A stretch of DNA of 64,000 nucleotides from Metaphire vulgaris (GCA_018105865.1 CM030837.1:5413975-5477974); one strand, 5' to 3'. Shown: positions 1 through 45,704, numbered from the stretch's first letter. Numbers and translations are program-made. The notes: a model not told the origin generated them from the letters alone.

Positions 1-75
<75 letters not shown>
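1..75. repeat. (ATTG)n microsatellite
   Basis: About eighteen uninterrupted copies of the tetranucleotide ATTG at the window edge, so its true length is unknown. Confidence 0.97.
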
Positions 76-884
76 ATATAACATGGTTTTATATACTAAA
101 AGACAGATTTTTATACTCAATTCGATATTTAATAGGAAGCCACTGTATGGAGTGCCTAGCTTGAGATATAGGCCCTATGTTCAAATCTGGGAGTTTTGGA
201 TGACTCTTACTAAGGAATGTTGTACTCTCTCTGGAGTTTCTGCATACTTGAATTCCTGATTCTGAAAAGCATGGAATTGCAATAATCTAGGCGAGAGGAT
301 ACCAATGCATTGGCTAGTAGAATAAGGATAGGCTTAGGAAGTATATGTTCGATGCTGTAAAATAGTGTGGTGTGCTGGACACTTCTCTGTTCAGAAGAGT
401 GGCACAGGTTAAAAGAAGCGGTTGAAAATCATTTAGCTTTTAAATTACAATAGCAGAATAGGAACTTGGTTGTTTGAAGAAACAACGATTTTCAGTTACG
501 TGAAAGTTAATTACACACAGCCACAATAATTATTGAGCTCTAAACTATTTTAAAATCAATTCATCAGCGATTTATGTTAATTTATTATTATTATTCTGCA
601 ATGGATTTTCATCTGGAGGAGAGCTACTTGGCAAGAATGATCAGAAATTAATATGTGTATGTGGTAGAGAAGGCAGTTGGCAGTGGCCAAGTACGATTGC
701 ACAGTTTTCAGTTCAAGTATTTTGTCATCCTCCTTCAGAAGGTAACTCATGGAATCTGTGGTAGAATCGCCAATGTTTGTCGTCCTGTTATTATTATTAA
801 AACACCATTTGATTTCTTCAGATAACATTGTATTTTCTCTCTTATTTCCTGGAGTAAGAGACCCTTCACATGGCGACTAGGGTA
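76..884. other. Intronic or upstream DNA without recognisable feature
   Basis: I see no coding exon, RNA gene or clear repeat here. A 30-bp stretch at 692-721 is flanked by AG and GT, but its phase does not fit the next receptor exon, so it is not called. Confidence 0.4.
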
Positions 885-1686
885 AGTCTAGGTCGTTTCC
901 GGGGGGAGGATAAAGATAATTTCCTCCGGAAATTTTAAATCCCCCCGCCGAAATTTCGGCACGCTATATTAGCTAACACCAGTCTTTTTCGGGTTCTCAC
1001 AACAACGGGTGAACGGACAACATATCATTGCTTTAAGAAAGTGCCAGAAGAACAATTAAGGTGAAGTCTGGCAACCAATGATGTGGTGTCCATAGCTTAC
1101 GGTGAGCAATGTTAACCTTTATTTTCCCAACGTTCCCAAATGGGAACATTGAGCTGAAGGTGATGTAAGCAGTGAACCTGGCTATAACATCTGGGTTTCT
1201 CGTATCCTTTGCTTAGATAACGTGTCTGTCGTTGATTTCTATACGAAATATTTCTGCAGAAATTTTTGGTTAGTAACGATCTCTAACACTAGAATTGGCC
1301 TTATAGTAATTGGTTATAATTGTGTTTTACGTTAAATCATCATGCGTATATACAACATTCAATTCATATTGAATTTCTGAGAACAGAATAATTCTGATCA
1401 GGCCCTACTTGTCTTAATATCCACATTATGGTTACAGTTACAATGGAAGTAATACAAATTAGATGCGAATTCGTGCTTTGTACTACAGGTTGTGAGACTG
1501 ATTGATTCTTTTTCAGTTTTAAATGCATATCTGAGCTCACAAATATGTCCTAAATTCATAAAAATGCGTTTTCTGTGGGGCTCCGCCAGACCCCGCTGGG
1601 TAGCTTACAGCGCTCCCGAGACCTCTAGCCGACTTCCCTTGCCTTGTCAGTCCCCCAGGAGTCCAAGTGTCTAGATTAAACACTGA
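885..1686. repeat. Degraded copy of the CAGTGTTTAATCTAG MITE family
   Basis: The left part (885-975) matches the C- and G-run interior of the copies at 21235 and 23942. The right part (about 1640-1684) carries the family end with CTAGATTAAACACTG. About 600 bp of unrelated DNA lies between, so this is either one element with an insertion or two fragments. Confidence 0.45.
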
Positions 1687-1693
1687 CGGTGAC

Positions 1694-1818
1694 TAGTGGC
1701 GTAGCGTGCGCTTTTGCCGCCTCTGACTCATGGCTAATCTGTTTAAAGTTTCTTTTGGTTGTTAGACGCCTTTGACTTTAGCCTTAGCTATGCGTACGGT
1801 GTCGAATAAATCGTCCTG

Positions 1819-1877
<59 letters not shown>

Positions 1878-2226
1878 CAATAATCTGTCGCCCCAAATTC
1901 ATTCATATCAGAGGCGGATCTAGGGTGTTTGGCGCCATGGAGGCGTAGCGTGCACTCGTGCCGCCCATGGCCCATGTCGTCGCTTCCAAAATTTAAAAAT
2001 TTTAAATTTGCCTCCCTCTTCTAAAATTTTCCGCCTTCTTTGAGAATCCCATGACAAGCAGAAGAAGATCGTCGCTTTGAAATTTGAAATTTGCCGCCCC
2101 TTCTAAAGTTTGCCGCCTTCACTGAAAATCCTATGACAGGCAAAGAAAAGGCCGTCGCTTCCAAAATTTACCGTCCCTGTCATGTGTGTCGGTAGTCACA
2201 GTAGCCATTGCCACGCTACGCCTCTG
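1694..2226. mobile_element. hAT-like MITE containing an (AAT)n tract
   Basis: The ends form an imperfect inverted repeat: TAGTGGCGTAGCGTG at the left and the reverse complement of CAGAGGCGTAGCGTG at the right. The flanks acggtgac and atggtgac match at 7 of 8 positions, as expected for an hAT target duplication. The interior holds an (AAT)n run at 1820-1877 and no coding capacity. Confidence 0.65.
1820..1877. repeat. (AAT)n microsatellite
   Basis: Nineteen or so AAT units inside the MITE at 1694-2226. The reverse strand reads as a poly-tyrosine frame, which is not a gene. Confidence 0.95.
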
Positions 2227-2583
2227 ATGGTGACTCTTCTTGCATGGTCACTGTTCACATAAATTTTAATCTTCATTATAAAAATTTTCAATTTCATTTG
2301 CAACAATTTTGCTGCTATTTTGGTTATTATGAGATAAATGGCATCACCTGGCATACTGATACTCAGGTCATCAAGTTTTCACATCCTATTTCTGGCTTAA
2401 TGAATTTAATTCGTCTTTATGTTGTTATTCAATACTTTATGTTATTGCTTTTCTTTCTTTTTGTATTTCCCCTTTTTTGAGTACACTTTTATCTTGATCT
2501 TTATTGATAATATCCTATAGTTGCTTGCTACTCTGATTGCCTCATTATTTCTTGTATTATAATTTTTCTCTTTTTGTCTTAAG

Positions 2584-37146
<34,563 letters not shown>

Positions 37147-38045
37147 CGAAATCGTCTGGATAGTCAACCGACCGAACTCTCCGATGATATCATAGCCTAT
37201 ATACTGTAGCATCATCGGTTCGGCAACCAATGAAAGGCGACCTAGTGAAACATCTCTTGACAGTCACACTCGATAAAGAGGACATCAGGCAGAGATTATA
37301 CCAGAATCTTCCGGAATCTCTTCATTCGAATCGTCGACTTCGTCTGAGTCTCACGGAGAAAGCTTGGATTGGTACAGTTGCAGCACGGCTACAATATGTT
37401 TTGACATGACACTAGTCACTTGACATATTTAGAGCACCGACCGATTGTCACTGAGCCAGAATCCGTGTTTGTTCTGTATGCAGGAGATTGGAACGGCGAT
37501 TGGCACTTAGTGCTAAGCCAGCAGCGCATTTGAATATGCTCATTGTGATATGTACAAAGCTCGATGGTGTTGTTGCAACTTGTGAAATTTCAATTTGCTG
37601 GCATACTGTTGCTGACCTTCAACCTTTAATTTATTTATCCTGATCGTATATTTGTTTCTATTTGTAAATTACCGCATAAAGGAGAGTTCACGGAGAAAGA
37701 ATCAGAGGAAGACCGAAAAAGAGATGGATCTACAATGTTAAAGAAGACTGTGAAACAATTGGATTAACTTTATATGAGGCACATAGGACTGCTCTAGATA
37801 GCGAAAAAATGGAGATCTATGGTTAATGGGCTGTCTACGCATGCACAAGCATTGCCAGGCTGGCAGGGTATAAATGATGATGCATAAAGAGAAATAGATG
37901 AAAGTAGGTTCTTACTTAGTATAGAACTATATATAGGTGACTGTTGAGGTAAAAGCTGCTGACTTGACTGCTATTTGTTGATACAATGCTGTCGTGCATA
38001 TTGATTTGTTTGCATTTTACCATTTACAATGATTGTTGAAATAAA
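37147..38045 (+). other. Probable aGPCR 3' UTR and downstream DNA
   Basis: Unique DNA follows the stop, then a LINE tail at 37680. The first clear poly(A) signal not inside a repeat is AATAAA at 38040-38045. The true cleavage site cannot be read from sequence. Confidence 0.4.
37680..37870 (+). mobile_element. LINE 3' end (RTE-like)
   Basis: RGRPKKRWIYNVKEDCETIG and TLYEAHRTALDSEKM are the C-terminal blocks of an RTE-like protein, ending in a GATGATG-type word at 37876. Confidence 0.72.
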
Positions 38046-38409
38046 ACAACCAATATATTCTCAAAATTATCACCACATAATAATCTGCACTCATGACGGT
38101 GTCCATCTTCTTCATTGATGCGCCTTCAATTGTCTCATTTCTTATTCTCACAGTTTCTTCGCGATTTATAATACTCAACGATAGATAGGCTTATTATATC
38201 TAACTCCTTATTCTTCTGTTTTAATATTTTGCAATTTATAAGCTGCTCACTAGATAAGCTTGTCAAGAGTTCCAGTAGGAGAACAATGAATTCCCTGGTA
38301 GGGGTGTAGGAAAATCCCTGAAGACGTGCCTTCATTTAGCAGCCTTCAAAGTGCTTCCGAAAAATCCTGACAAGCAAAAAAGGCCCTCGGCTATTTCGCC
38401 TAACTACTG

Positions 38410-38695
38410 TACACAGGGACGTCTTTACATGTAAAAATTTGGGCACAGTGCCCGGAAATAACTGTTAACACTTCCCCAGTTCGCATCTTTAAATAAAATT
38501 AAACTTATTAAGACAATCTGAAACTACTTTTTTTACGTAGGATTACCTTTTCTATTTTTGCTTGTCAACATTCAAATTCCCCCGAAATTTTTGGCATACT
38601 ACATCAACTAACAGCAAAACCTAGCAGAATTCCTCACCCATTGAGCTTTGCTCAGTTTCCCCAGGAGTCCAGGAGTCTAGAATTAAACACTGCCC
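38410..38695. repeat. Mixed repeat fragments including family X end
   Basis: 38410-38570 resembles 40410-40540 (gggacgtctttacatgtaaa, tatttttgcttgtcaac). 38570-38694 is a truncated family X MITE ending CTAGAATTAAACACTG. Confidence 0.65.
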
Positions 38696-38780
38696 CCTGT
38701 GACAGCGCCAATGCTCTATATAAGCAATGGTTAGGCTTTGTCACCGCACTGCAGCTAAAAACGTTCTAAAGAATCGATAA

Positions 38781-38785
38781 TAATG

Positions 38786-38849
<64 letters not shown>

Positions 38850-38851
38850 GC
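38781..38851. repeat. (AAT)n microsatellite
   Basis: A long AAT run just beyond the NRARP stop codon, so within its probable 3' UTR or flank. Confidence 0.95.
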
Positions 38852-38861
38852 GATCGTTCTA

Positions 38862-39194
38862 TCATCCCTGTCGTTCTCTTCTCGCCGTCTGCAGGAGAAA
38901 CTCGACTACGTGTCGATGTCCCTCGTAGACGGCGATGTGCAGCGGGGTCCAACCGTCCCTGGTCGCCAGCCGGACGTTCGCCCCGTGACGGACGAGGATC
39001 TCGACGAGTTCGAGGTCGCCAGCGTGGCACGACTGGTGCAGGGCCGTACGTCGTCCGCCGTCGAAGTGAAACCGGTCGACGTCGATCGACTGACGGGCGT
39101 CCTCGAGCAGCGACCGGAGGCGACCAGCGTCTCCGCTGAGGACGATGTCGAACAGGAGCTTCTGCGGAAAAGACGGGGTCGACGACGACGACAT
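38862..39194 (-). CDS. NRARP: Notch-regulated ankyrin repeat protein (NRARP orthologue)
   Basis: A single-exon gene of 110 codons; vertebrate NRARP is about 114 residues, also intronless. Two ankyrin repeats are visible: TALHQSCHAGDLELVEILV at residues 50-68 and DGWTPLHIAVYEGHRHVVEF at 80-99, preceded by a helical LLFDIVLSGDAGRLRSLLED cap. The TALHQS and RLATRDGW blocks are diagnostic of NRARP among ankyrin proteins. In vertebrates NRARP binds the Notch intracellular domain-RBPJ complex and promotes loss of NICD, acting as a direct-target feedback inhibitor in the nucleus. Here the N-terminus is Ser-rich and the C-terminus basic. The start is the first Met in frame; no upstream in-frame extension is convincing. 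The neighbours, a receptor and flower, are unrelated. Confidence 0.93.
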   Translation of the reverse strand: MSSSSTPSFPQKLLFDIVLSGDAGRLRSLLEDARQSIDVDRFHFDGGRRTALHQSCHAGDLELVEILVRHGANVRLATRDGWTPLHIAVYEGHRHVVEFLLQTARRERQG

Positions 39195-39298
39195 ATAGTA
39201 TAGCTGGAAACAGAAAGATTTAAGATTATAAGAAAAACATCCGTTTCCGTCACTGTGATTACCATTTGCGCCTACTATTCGCGTGACTCGTTCTCGCG
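39195..39298 (-). other. Probable NRARP 5' UTR
   Basis: About 100 bp lie between the TATA-like box and the start codon. A pyrimidine tract ending tttccag sits four to twenty bases upstream of the ATG region and could be a 3' splice site, so a 5' UTR intron cannot be excluded. Confidence 0.4.
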
Positions 39299-39305
39299 AT
39301 TTATA
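39299..39305 (-). promoter_or_regulatory. TATA-like box of NRARP
   Basis: On the - strand, AAAAGTATAAATCGCG lies about 105 bp upstream of the NRARP start codon, placing a likely transcription start near 39270. Confidence 0.55.
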
Positions 39306-39335
39306 CTTTTGTTTTCCAGAGAACGCCTTTTGAGG

Positions 39336-39536
39336 TGACGCGTATTGCGTCCGTCTTCCCTTTCACCTGCTTTTTCTTTTGCTTTGAGCTGTTTTTCCAT
39401 TCGCTGTTCAGCTTGATTGACGCTATGTAAGCCGTTTCGAGACGTTACAATGACGTCCGATTGACGCGGTTTACACGCGTTCGGTCAGAACTGACGTTTG
39501 TTATGACGTCTGCATGACGCCGAGGGCAGATTGACG
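39336..39536 (+). promoter_or_regulatory. Array of eight TGACG words upstream of NRARP
   Basis: TGACG begins at 39336, 39418, 39451, 39462, 39492, 39504, 39515 and 39532, all on the + strand. Two extend to TGACGTC, close to the CREB/ATF site. Several spacings are 11-12 bp, about one helical turn. Binding factor not known. Confidence 0.5.
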
Positions 39537-39594
39537 CCGATAATTAATTATTAACCGCCATTTAGAAATCTATAGGCCTACGCATCCATTGGAC

Positions 39595-40068
39595 CAGTGG
39601 TTCTAAGCCTGTGGTCCGCGGACCACAAGTGGTCCGTGAGAGGGGCAGGCCTGAGGAGAGGGGGGTGCAGCCGGTACATTGTACCGGGGTCCATGGAGTT
39701 TTCGGGGGCCCAGATCCGGTGACGATAAGTTTTTTGCTTGTCAGGCTGTTTTTGGAGAGTTCATAACGTTTTTTTGCTTGTCCGGTTTTTCGGAGACTTG
39801 GTAACATTTTTCTTAAGAGCCCGCAATTTTTTTTGTTCCGGGGCCCAGAATTTCTCTCGGCGGCCCTGGAGAGGGGGTCTAGTGGTCCGCGTCGAAGTTG
39901 TGTGTATTTTGTGCATTTTCAACGCGAAAAAGTCTGACACTGCAAAGAAGAACAAAAGGTCATCGCCGCTTTTTAGGAGCAGATGACTGCTCAATTTATC
40001 ACGTGGTCCGCGAGAAATTTTTGAGCTTCAAAAGTGGTCCGCGAGGCAAAGAGGGTTGAAAACCATTG
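39595..40068. mobile_element. hAT-like MITE
   Basis: The ends CAGTGGTTCTAAGCC and GGGTTGAAAACCATTG match the common hAT terminal pattern. Flanks cattggac and cattggcc (7 of 8). The interior repeats gtggtccgcg and carries two T-run-GCTTGTC motifs (39722-39782). Confidence 0.85.
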
Positions 40069-40109
40069 CATTGGCCAGCCATTCGACGTCCATTCATAAT
40101 ACTCGTTAT

Positions 40110-40622
40110 CAGTGGCGGTTCCACGTGGGGGATGAGTGGGCATGCATCCCCCAACCGGACTTCCGGACTATTTTATCGCTTGTGAAAAACCCCTATTTTG
40201 GGGTGAAAAATCTAGTAGGAAAATCACAGAGGAAAACTGCGGATGACCTTTCTTTGCTTGTCAGCCGATTTTTCGTTAAAAATGTAGTAAAATTAGGGGG
40301 TTCCTTTTTGTCAGCCTTTTTCTTCAAAGTTTTTTTCGTTCTTCTCTCATCCCCCCATCAACTTCCTATGAATTCATTTCATCCCCCGCCAAGAAATCCT
40401 GGAACCCAGGGACGTCTTTACATGTAAAAATTCGGGTACAGTGCCCGGGGCCCCGCGCATCTTAGGGGCCCCGCGCCGTGCGCTAACTACTTTTTTTAAC
40501 GTAGGATGACCTATTTTTGCTTGTCAACATTGATCTTCACGTCTAGGGCCCCGCAGATCGCCATGTGCCCGGGGCCCCGCACTGGTTAAGGACGCCCCTT
40601 CTGGAACCGCCACTGCTCGCAG
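40110..40622. mobile_element. hAT-like MITE, CAGTGGCGGTTCCA family
   Basis: CAGTGGCGGTTCCA and TGGAACCGCCACTG ends at 40110 and 40615. The octamer ctcgttat precedes the left end and recurs at 40623-40630, seven bases beyond the right end. The interior joins two repeat families, including the gggacgtctttacatg block and two GATGACC...GCTTGTCA motifs (40242, 40505). Confidence 0.78.
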
Positions 40623-40748
40623 CTCGTTATGCTTTCCGAATAGCACAAAACTCAATCGCGAGGATTGGCTCACGGCAGCGGAATTACCGCAGTTTGGAGT
40701 CACGAAGTTTTACCATATTTCGGCTAGATGACTTGACACAATATTAAC

Positions 40749-40960
40749 AGATAAAAGTCCATCGTGTTTTGAAGCTAATGTACTGCAACATTTAAACGAT
40801 AAATGTCCACATTCGTGTTTTATAAATTATTATAACATGAATGTGGCAACTTATCGTTTTAATGCAGTATTTGAACCTGAATATTATTATAACTTGTAAT
40901 AATATTCAGGTTAATGCAATATTTAAACGATTAGAGTCCACATTCTTGTTATGATAGTCA
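40749..40960. repeat. Inverted and direct repeat cluster
   Basis: Variants of ACGAT-AA-GTCCACATTC occur near 40749, 40793 and 40926, and inverted near 40833-40857. The arms at 40782-40817 and 40833-40867 form an imperfect hairpin. A perfect 14-bp stem with a 7-base loop (CCTGAATATTATTA) lies at about 40876-40910. Confidence 0.75.
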
Positions 40961-41115
40961 GGTTAATGCATGGACAATCGCTCATAATAGGCCTAAGTTA
41001 AATGAAATACTTCGCGGTTCATGGCCGACATTCGACTAGGCCCTATCTGAAAACCTTTTCAAGTTTTCAAAGGTCTTGGGAATTATTGACAGATCTTTAT
41101 ACTCTCTACGCTCTT

Positions 41116-41290
41116 GCAGTGGCGTAGCCAGGATTTCCGGAAGGGGGGTTTGGTTTTTGGTTTTGACCGTGACCAACTTTGGAAAAATATTGACAAACAA
41201 AAAAAGGTTATCTCCTCTATTTTTCCTGACAAACAAAAAGGGTCCTCATCTCTCACCTCTTAAACCGTTAAAACGTTACATTCTCTAGAT
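41116..41290. repeat. Truncated hAT-like repeat, CAGTGGCGTAGCC family
   Basis: The left end CAGTGGCGTAGCCAGG matches the complete element at 49529 in the same sense. The right end is missing. Confidence 0.6.
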
Positions 41291-41465
41291 CTTTTTGAAT
41301 GTGTTTCAAAGAAAATTTTTCAATAAACTTCGAACCCGTTCAAAAATTATATTTTACGAAATCGCGCTGCTGTGTGAACCGTTAATAGGGGCCTACTTCG
41401 ACCCATTAGACTGATTTAATAGACCCTACCTTGACCGTGTCGAAGTCTTTCGGAAGTGCATGGGA

Positions 41466-41468
<3 letters not shown>

Positions 41469-41522
<54 letters not shown>
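41469..41522. repeat. (TC)n microsatellite
   Basis: About 27 CT units followed at once by GC-rich DNA. Confidence 0.97.
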
Positions 41523-41524
<2 letters not shown>

Positions 41525-42298
41525 AACGACGGTCGTTGTCAGCGTCTCTTGGCCGTGCTACTAGAGGGCAGCATCGGCCGCGAGGGGCGACCCCCGACGA
41601 GCAAAGCACGACGAAGACGAAAGGAGAGAGTCGTCGTCGTCGTCACCGGAGTCTCCTGCTCTCCTCGCCGCCTCTTCCCCGGCGCTTAAGTCACGGCAGA
41701 CACAACCGACGACACTGTGGCCGACCGACCGTCGACCGCCGGGAAGTTGAAATTGGTCATCGCCGATCGTCATCGACAACATGGAACTGAGGAAGACGAG
41801 GAGGAGGAGGAGGAGGAGGAGCAAGAGTAGGAGCAGGAGGAGGCAGTGGTGGGGTTGAGGGGGGGCAGTGGAGCCGAGCGATGAGAAATCTCTTGGATTC
41901 CGATCCGGGAAGAAATCGGAGATCGTCCAACTGCGGTCGGTTTCACGGATCACACGACGGAGAAGACGCCGCCGCCTCCTCCTCTCCACCGTCGGCCGCT
42001 CCTCGCCGGACGCCGCTCCTCTGAGGCACGCGCGGCGGCGGCGGCGGCGACGCAGGCGGCTGAGGGGGAAGAAGGAGGAGGAGAAGGAGGAAGCCAGGAC
42101 GCCGGAAACGGAAACCGGTCACGAGGCAGGAAGTACGCGCGGAGGAAGAATGAAGGAAGGGTAACGGTGGATCGGCGGCGGCGGCGCTGATGATGATGAT
42201 GAACAGGAAACAAAAGAGAGCGATGCGGACGCCGCTGAGCGAGGGAAAGCCAATGCACGACGCGCAGATTTATATATACAGTATATATATATATATGA

Positions 42299-42342
<44 letters not shown>

Positions 42343-43033
42343 TATATATATATAATATATGTATGTGTATGTTTGTGTGTGTTTGTGTGTGTGTTTGCAT
42401 GAATCCGTGCAAGAGCATGCTATAGGTTTGAGAGGAGAAATTAATGTATACAGTGCGGTGTGTGAGATAATAACATTGATCACTCTTAACTGAGAGAGGA
42501 GAGAGGAAAGAGGAGAGAGAGCGGAGGGAGGGAGGGAGAGGGAGGGTTAGAGAGTTACTATCAAGAATCTGGGAAGAAAAGCGAAGAGAATGAGTGGCGG
42601 AGGTATTTATATGGAGTGTGGGAGGAGGGAGATTCCTGCTCAGTCATCTAACTAGCTTATTTAGCATAATGAAACAATTGAACCTACTCCGTCCAGCCAT
42701 CCCGCTGATCTGACTCTCAATACCATTATGGAAAGGGGAAGGAGGTGTTTTAATTTCCTTTTATTTCCGGACGTCGCATCCAGATAAAATTTCGATTTTG
42801 TTCCTCCTTTCTCGCTTCCTCTCTTCCTATCTCATGCACACACGCGCGCGCGGGCACGCGCGCACACAGTCACGCACACTCATGCATATAGGCCTACTCC
42901 GACATTCTCACAGACAACAGTCAAAGACAAACCCCCGGCAGCGATATATCTGTAGAGTGTAGACCTGTGAAAACGACTAACAAAGCTCCGCGGATTCCTC
43001 CGGACTGCGGGAAATCTCCTCGGACGGCGAATG

Positions 43034-43093
<60 letters not shown>

Positions 43094-43480
43094 GGAAGAG
43101 ATCCATGGGAAAATTCAAGAGGGAGACGAAGACCGGAGAAACACCGAAAAAATCCCAGGGAGATGGGAGATGGCGTGAGAGAGAAGTGGAAAGAGAGGAA
43201 GAGGGGAAGAAATGGAGGGAAACGGGAGGGAGGGAAAGAGAGGGAGATGGGGAAGAGGTTTGACCTCGGACGCGCGCGCGGGACTCTAATTATTTCGCGA
43301 AGCGCAATTATTCTCACGATCCCTTCGGCGATCGACTTCTGCCGGGAAACGCCCTCAGCTTCTTCTGTCGAGGAAAGGGCACTCGATTGAAGAGAACGCA
43401 TGACGAACGCGAGGACTTGACGGGAAAGCGTAACAGCGAAACTTTAAGAAAAACTACGCGGAAGGGTTGAAAAGGTAGAC
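41523..43480. other. GC- and GA-rich region with AT microsatellites; possible regulatory DNA
   Basis: CG-rich purine/pyrimidine-skewed DNA (41523-42250 and 43092-43440) is unlike the AT-rich surroundings. Frames here translate into Arg-, Glu- or Ser-runs and are not convincing genes. Two AT-type runs lie at 42262-42360 and 43036-43091. It could be a promoter or 5' UTR of NRARP or of a non-coding transcript. Confidence 0.45.
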
Positions 43481-43494
43481 AGGTAACGTGAGAA
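42905..43494. promoter_or_regulatory. Cluster of three Su(H)/RBPJ-type sites
   Basis: The consensus YGTGRGAA is matched exactly at 42905-42912 (- strand), 43311-43318 (- strand) and 43487-43494 (+ strand). I found none between 39195 and 42904. The cluster is about 3.7-4.3 kb upstream of NRARP, a gene known in vertebrates as a direct Notch/RBPJ target. Confidence 0.4.
43036..43091. repeat. (AT)n microsatellite
   Basis: Uninterrupted AT run between the first and second Su(H)-type sites. Confidence 0.97.
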
Positions 43495-43929
43495 ACGATG
43501 GAATCATCATTATAATGTATGGGAGTCTCAGCAGGGACGCCGGAATCGCGCCGCTATCGCAGAGCCAGGTCGATTTCTACCGGGAACTCGGGGAACGGTT
43601 ACAGAATTATTACTACGTCGGCCCCTGTTTCGATGATTTTTCTCCGTCTTCGGCTTTCCTTTTCTTGATTCCTCCTCGCTGCATGCTTCTCCAACTGTGC
43701 TCTTCCTCTGGATCCTCTCCCCCAGGTCGCGATATCGTTTGTGGAAGAGTTGTCGGTTGTGTGATTTACCGATAGTAACTCATTACATTTTTCACGCACG
43801 TGTGTCGGCAGAAACAGCTTGATATCACACCGCATAACAAAGATAAGACGCGTCAATATCGGCGGTAGACTGTAAAAACAACTCAAAGGTTTACTTGCTT
43901 GCTCAGTTTCTTGCTAGCCTGCTCATTTA

Positions 43930-44015
43930 CTTCCTCATTCATTCATTCATTCATTCATTCATTCAGCCAGTCATTCATTCATTCAGTCTGTCAGTCATTC
44001 AGTCATTTGCTCGTT
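43930..44015. repeat. (ATTC)n imperfect microsatellite
   Basis: Repeated CATTCATT units with CAGT variants. Confidence 0.9.
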
Positions 44016-44069
44016 CGCTTGCTTGCTTACAGAATGCTTGCACTGTAGGCCTATAATTTAGTTATTAAT

Positions 44070-44412
44070 CAGTGATTATTCTAGGGCAATCTAGGCCCTT
44101 TGGGGGATACCCCCAAAGTTTGAAAATCCCCCCAATTCTATATGTTGCATTGGGGATGGAATTTTCCCACAAAAGTGTGACGAGAGGGTTTTTTATTTTG
44201 GAGAGGGGAAAAAGAGAAGGATATGACCATATAGAAGAGTATTTGAAAGAAAAGGAAGGATGTGATGACCTTTTTTGCTCGTCACCACATTCGAGAAAAA
44301 AATTATATTAGGATGACCTTTTTTGCTCGTCAAGGTTTTTGGGCAGACAAACCTTCTTCCCCCCCTAAACATTTCAAACTCCCCCATGTCAAGGTGGCTA
44401 GAATAAACACTG
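44070..44412. mobile_element. MITE, family Y, reverse orientation
   Basis: CAGTGATTATTCTAG and CTAGAATAAACACTG ends, flanked by a perfect 9-bp repeat, gttattaat (44061-44069 and 44413-44421). It contains two exact GATGACC-T6-GCTCGTCA motifs at 44264 and 44312. Confidence 0.85.
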
Positions 44413-44421
44413 GTTATTAAT

Positions 44422-45125
44422 AGCATACTTGTAATCATGTAATGTAGTGTAACAAGGCGTTTGTTATACAATCAATCAATTTATTTATCTCTCAAAACCA
44501 GCATCATAATTTGAGATACATAATGATGCAAAAAGAATATTTAACTAACTTATACTAGCAAAAAGATCAAAATTAAAATCAAATAACAAATTAATTAAGT
44601 AACTAACTAATTAAGTTTATATTTTAACAAAGAATGTGACAGCCAAATAGCTGATCAGAGATTGATCATAGTATATTACAATGAGTGAGGGTCTGAGGGA
44701 TAACCTAAGGGATAAAAATCCCGTAAGGTGGTTATCCCAATAAAAATTAATACTTAGATGGCAGAAAAATAATTAAAACGTGTGACTGTAGTGAAAGTGT
44801 AGGTAAGTGTAAGTTAGATTAGATGTAGAAGTGATGTTGAAAGTAATGTGCTAGATATATATTCCTTAATAGAAATGAAATTAAAATCCATATAGATTAA
44901 TAAGAGTGAAATAAATTATTTGGTTTAAGTTATTATTCTTGATTTAGTATAAGAAATTTTTTAACATTATATTTAAATAAAGAAAGATTATTATAATTCT
45001 TAATGTGGGAGGGTAGATTATTCCAAATTCTTGGGCCTGAAAATTTAATAGTAAATAGTCTAGTTGTTGATGAGGCAAAAGGGATATGGAGGTTACTGCT
45101 ATTTCTAAGTGATTTTACATAAGAT
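44422..45125. other. AT-rich DNA, unassigned
   Basis: No gene. A degraded LINE-like protein piece (YSKFLGLKI, LVVDEAKGIW) may be read on + near 45020-45090, with weak support. Confidence 0.35.
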
Positions 45126-45134
45126 ATACTACTG

Positions 45135-45217
<83 letters not shown>

Positions 45218-45303
45218 GGCCTGCTGCTGCTACTGCTACTACTACTACTACTACTACTACTTATTCTTCTTCTTCTTCTTCTTCTTCTTTACCACTGCTA
45301 CTG

Positions 45304-45363
<60 letters not shown>

Positions 45364-45479
45364 GCTGCTGGCTGCTGCTGCTGCTGCTACTGCTACTGCT
45401 ACTACTACTTATTCTTCTTTCTTCTTCTTCGTCTTCTTCTTCTTCTTTACACTACTACTGCTGCTGCTGCTACTGCTGT

Positions 45480-45510
<31 letters not shown>

Positions 45511-45540
45511 GCTGCTGTTACTAGTACTACTGCTACTTCT
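45126..45540. repeat. Large compound CTA/CTG/CTT trinucleotide tract
   Basis: Alternating blocks of TAC, TGC and TTC triplets over about 400 bp. The open frame translates to poly-Tyr, poly-Thr and poly-Leu and is not a gene. Confidence 0.95.
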
Positions 45541-45704
45541 CCTCTACCTCTAAAACTGTTATTGATGACAGTGTGGTATTTGGTATTTGAAGGGGTGCGA
45601 AGGGACGATGACGATGATGATACTACGGATTAAAAGTCTACAGAGAATAAGCGGCGAAATTTATTGTCTTCTGTCTGCTTTGATGACGCTCTCACTACTC
45701 GGCC

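Noticed and set aside
692..721. Possible 30-bp mini-exon flanked by ttttcag and gtaact
   Set aside because: It leaves phase 0, while the next receptor exon needs phase 1, and there is no domain support.
41431..42483. Arg-, Ser- and Glu-rich frames on both strands
   Set aside because: Low-complexity translation of GC-rich and AT repeats. Overlapping frames on both strands are similar in length, and no family is recognised.
42880..43401. Two frames of 119-173 residues containing Ile-Tyr runs
   Set aside because: They span an (AT)n microsatellite and change character on either side.
45109..45633. 174-residue frame rich in Tyr, Thr and Leu
   Set aside because: It is a trinucleotide microsatellite, with no protein-like composition outside the repeat.
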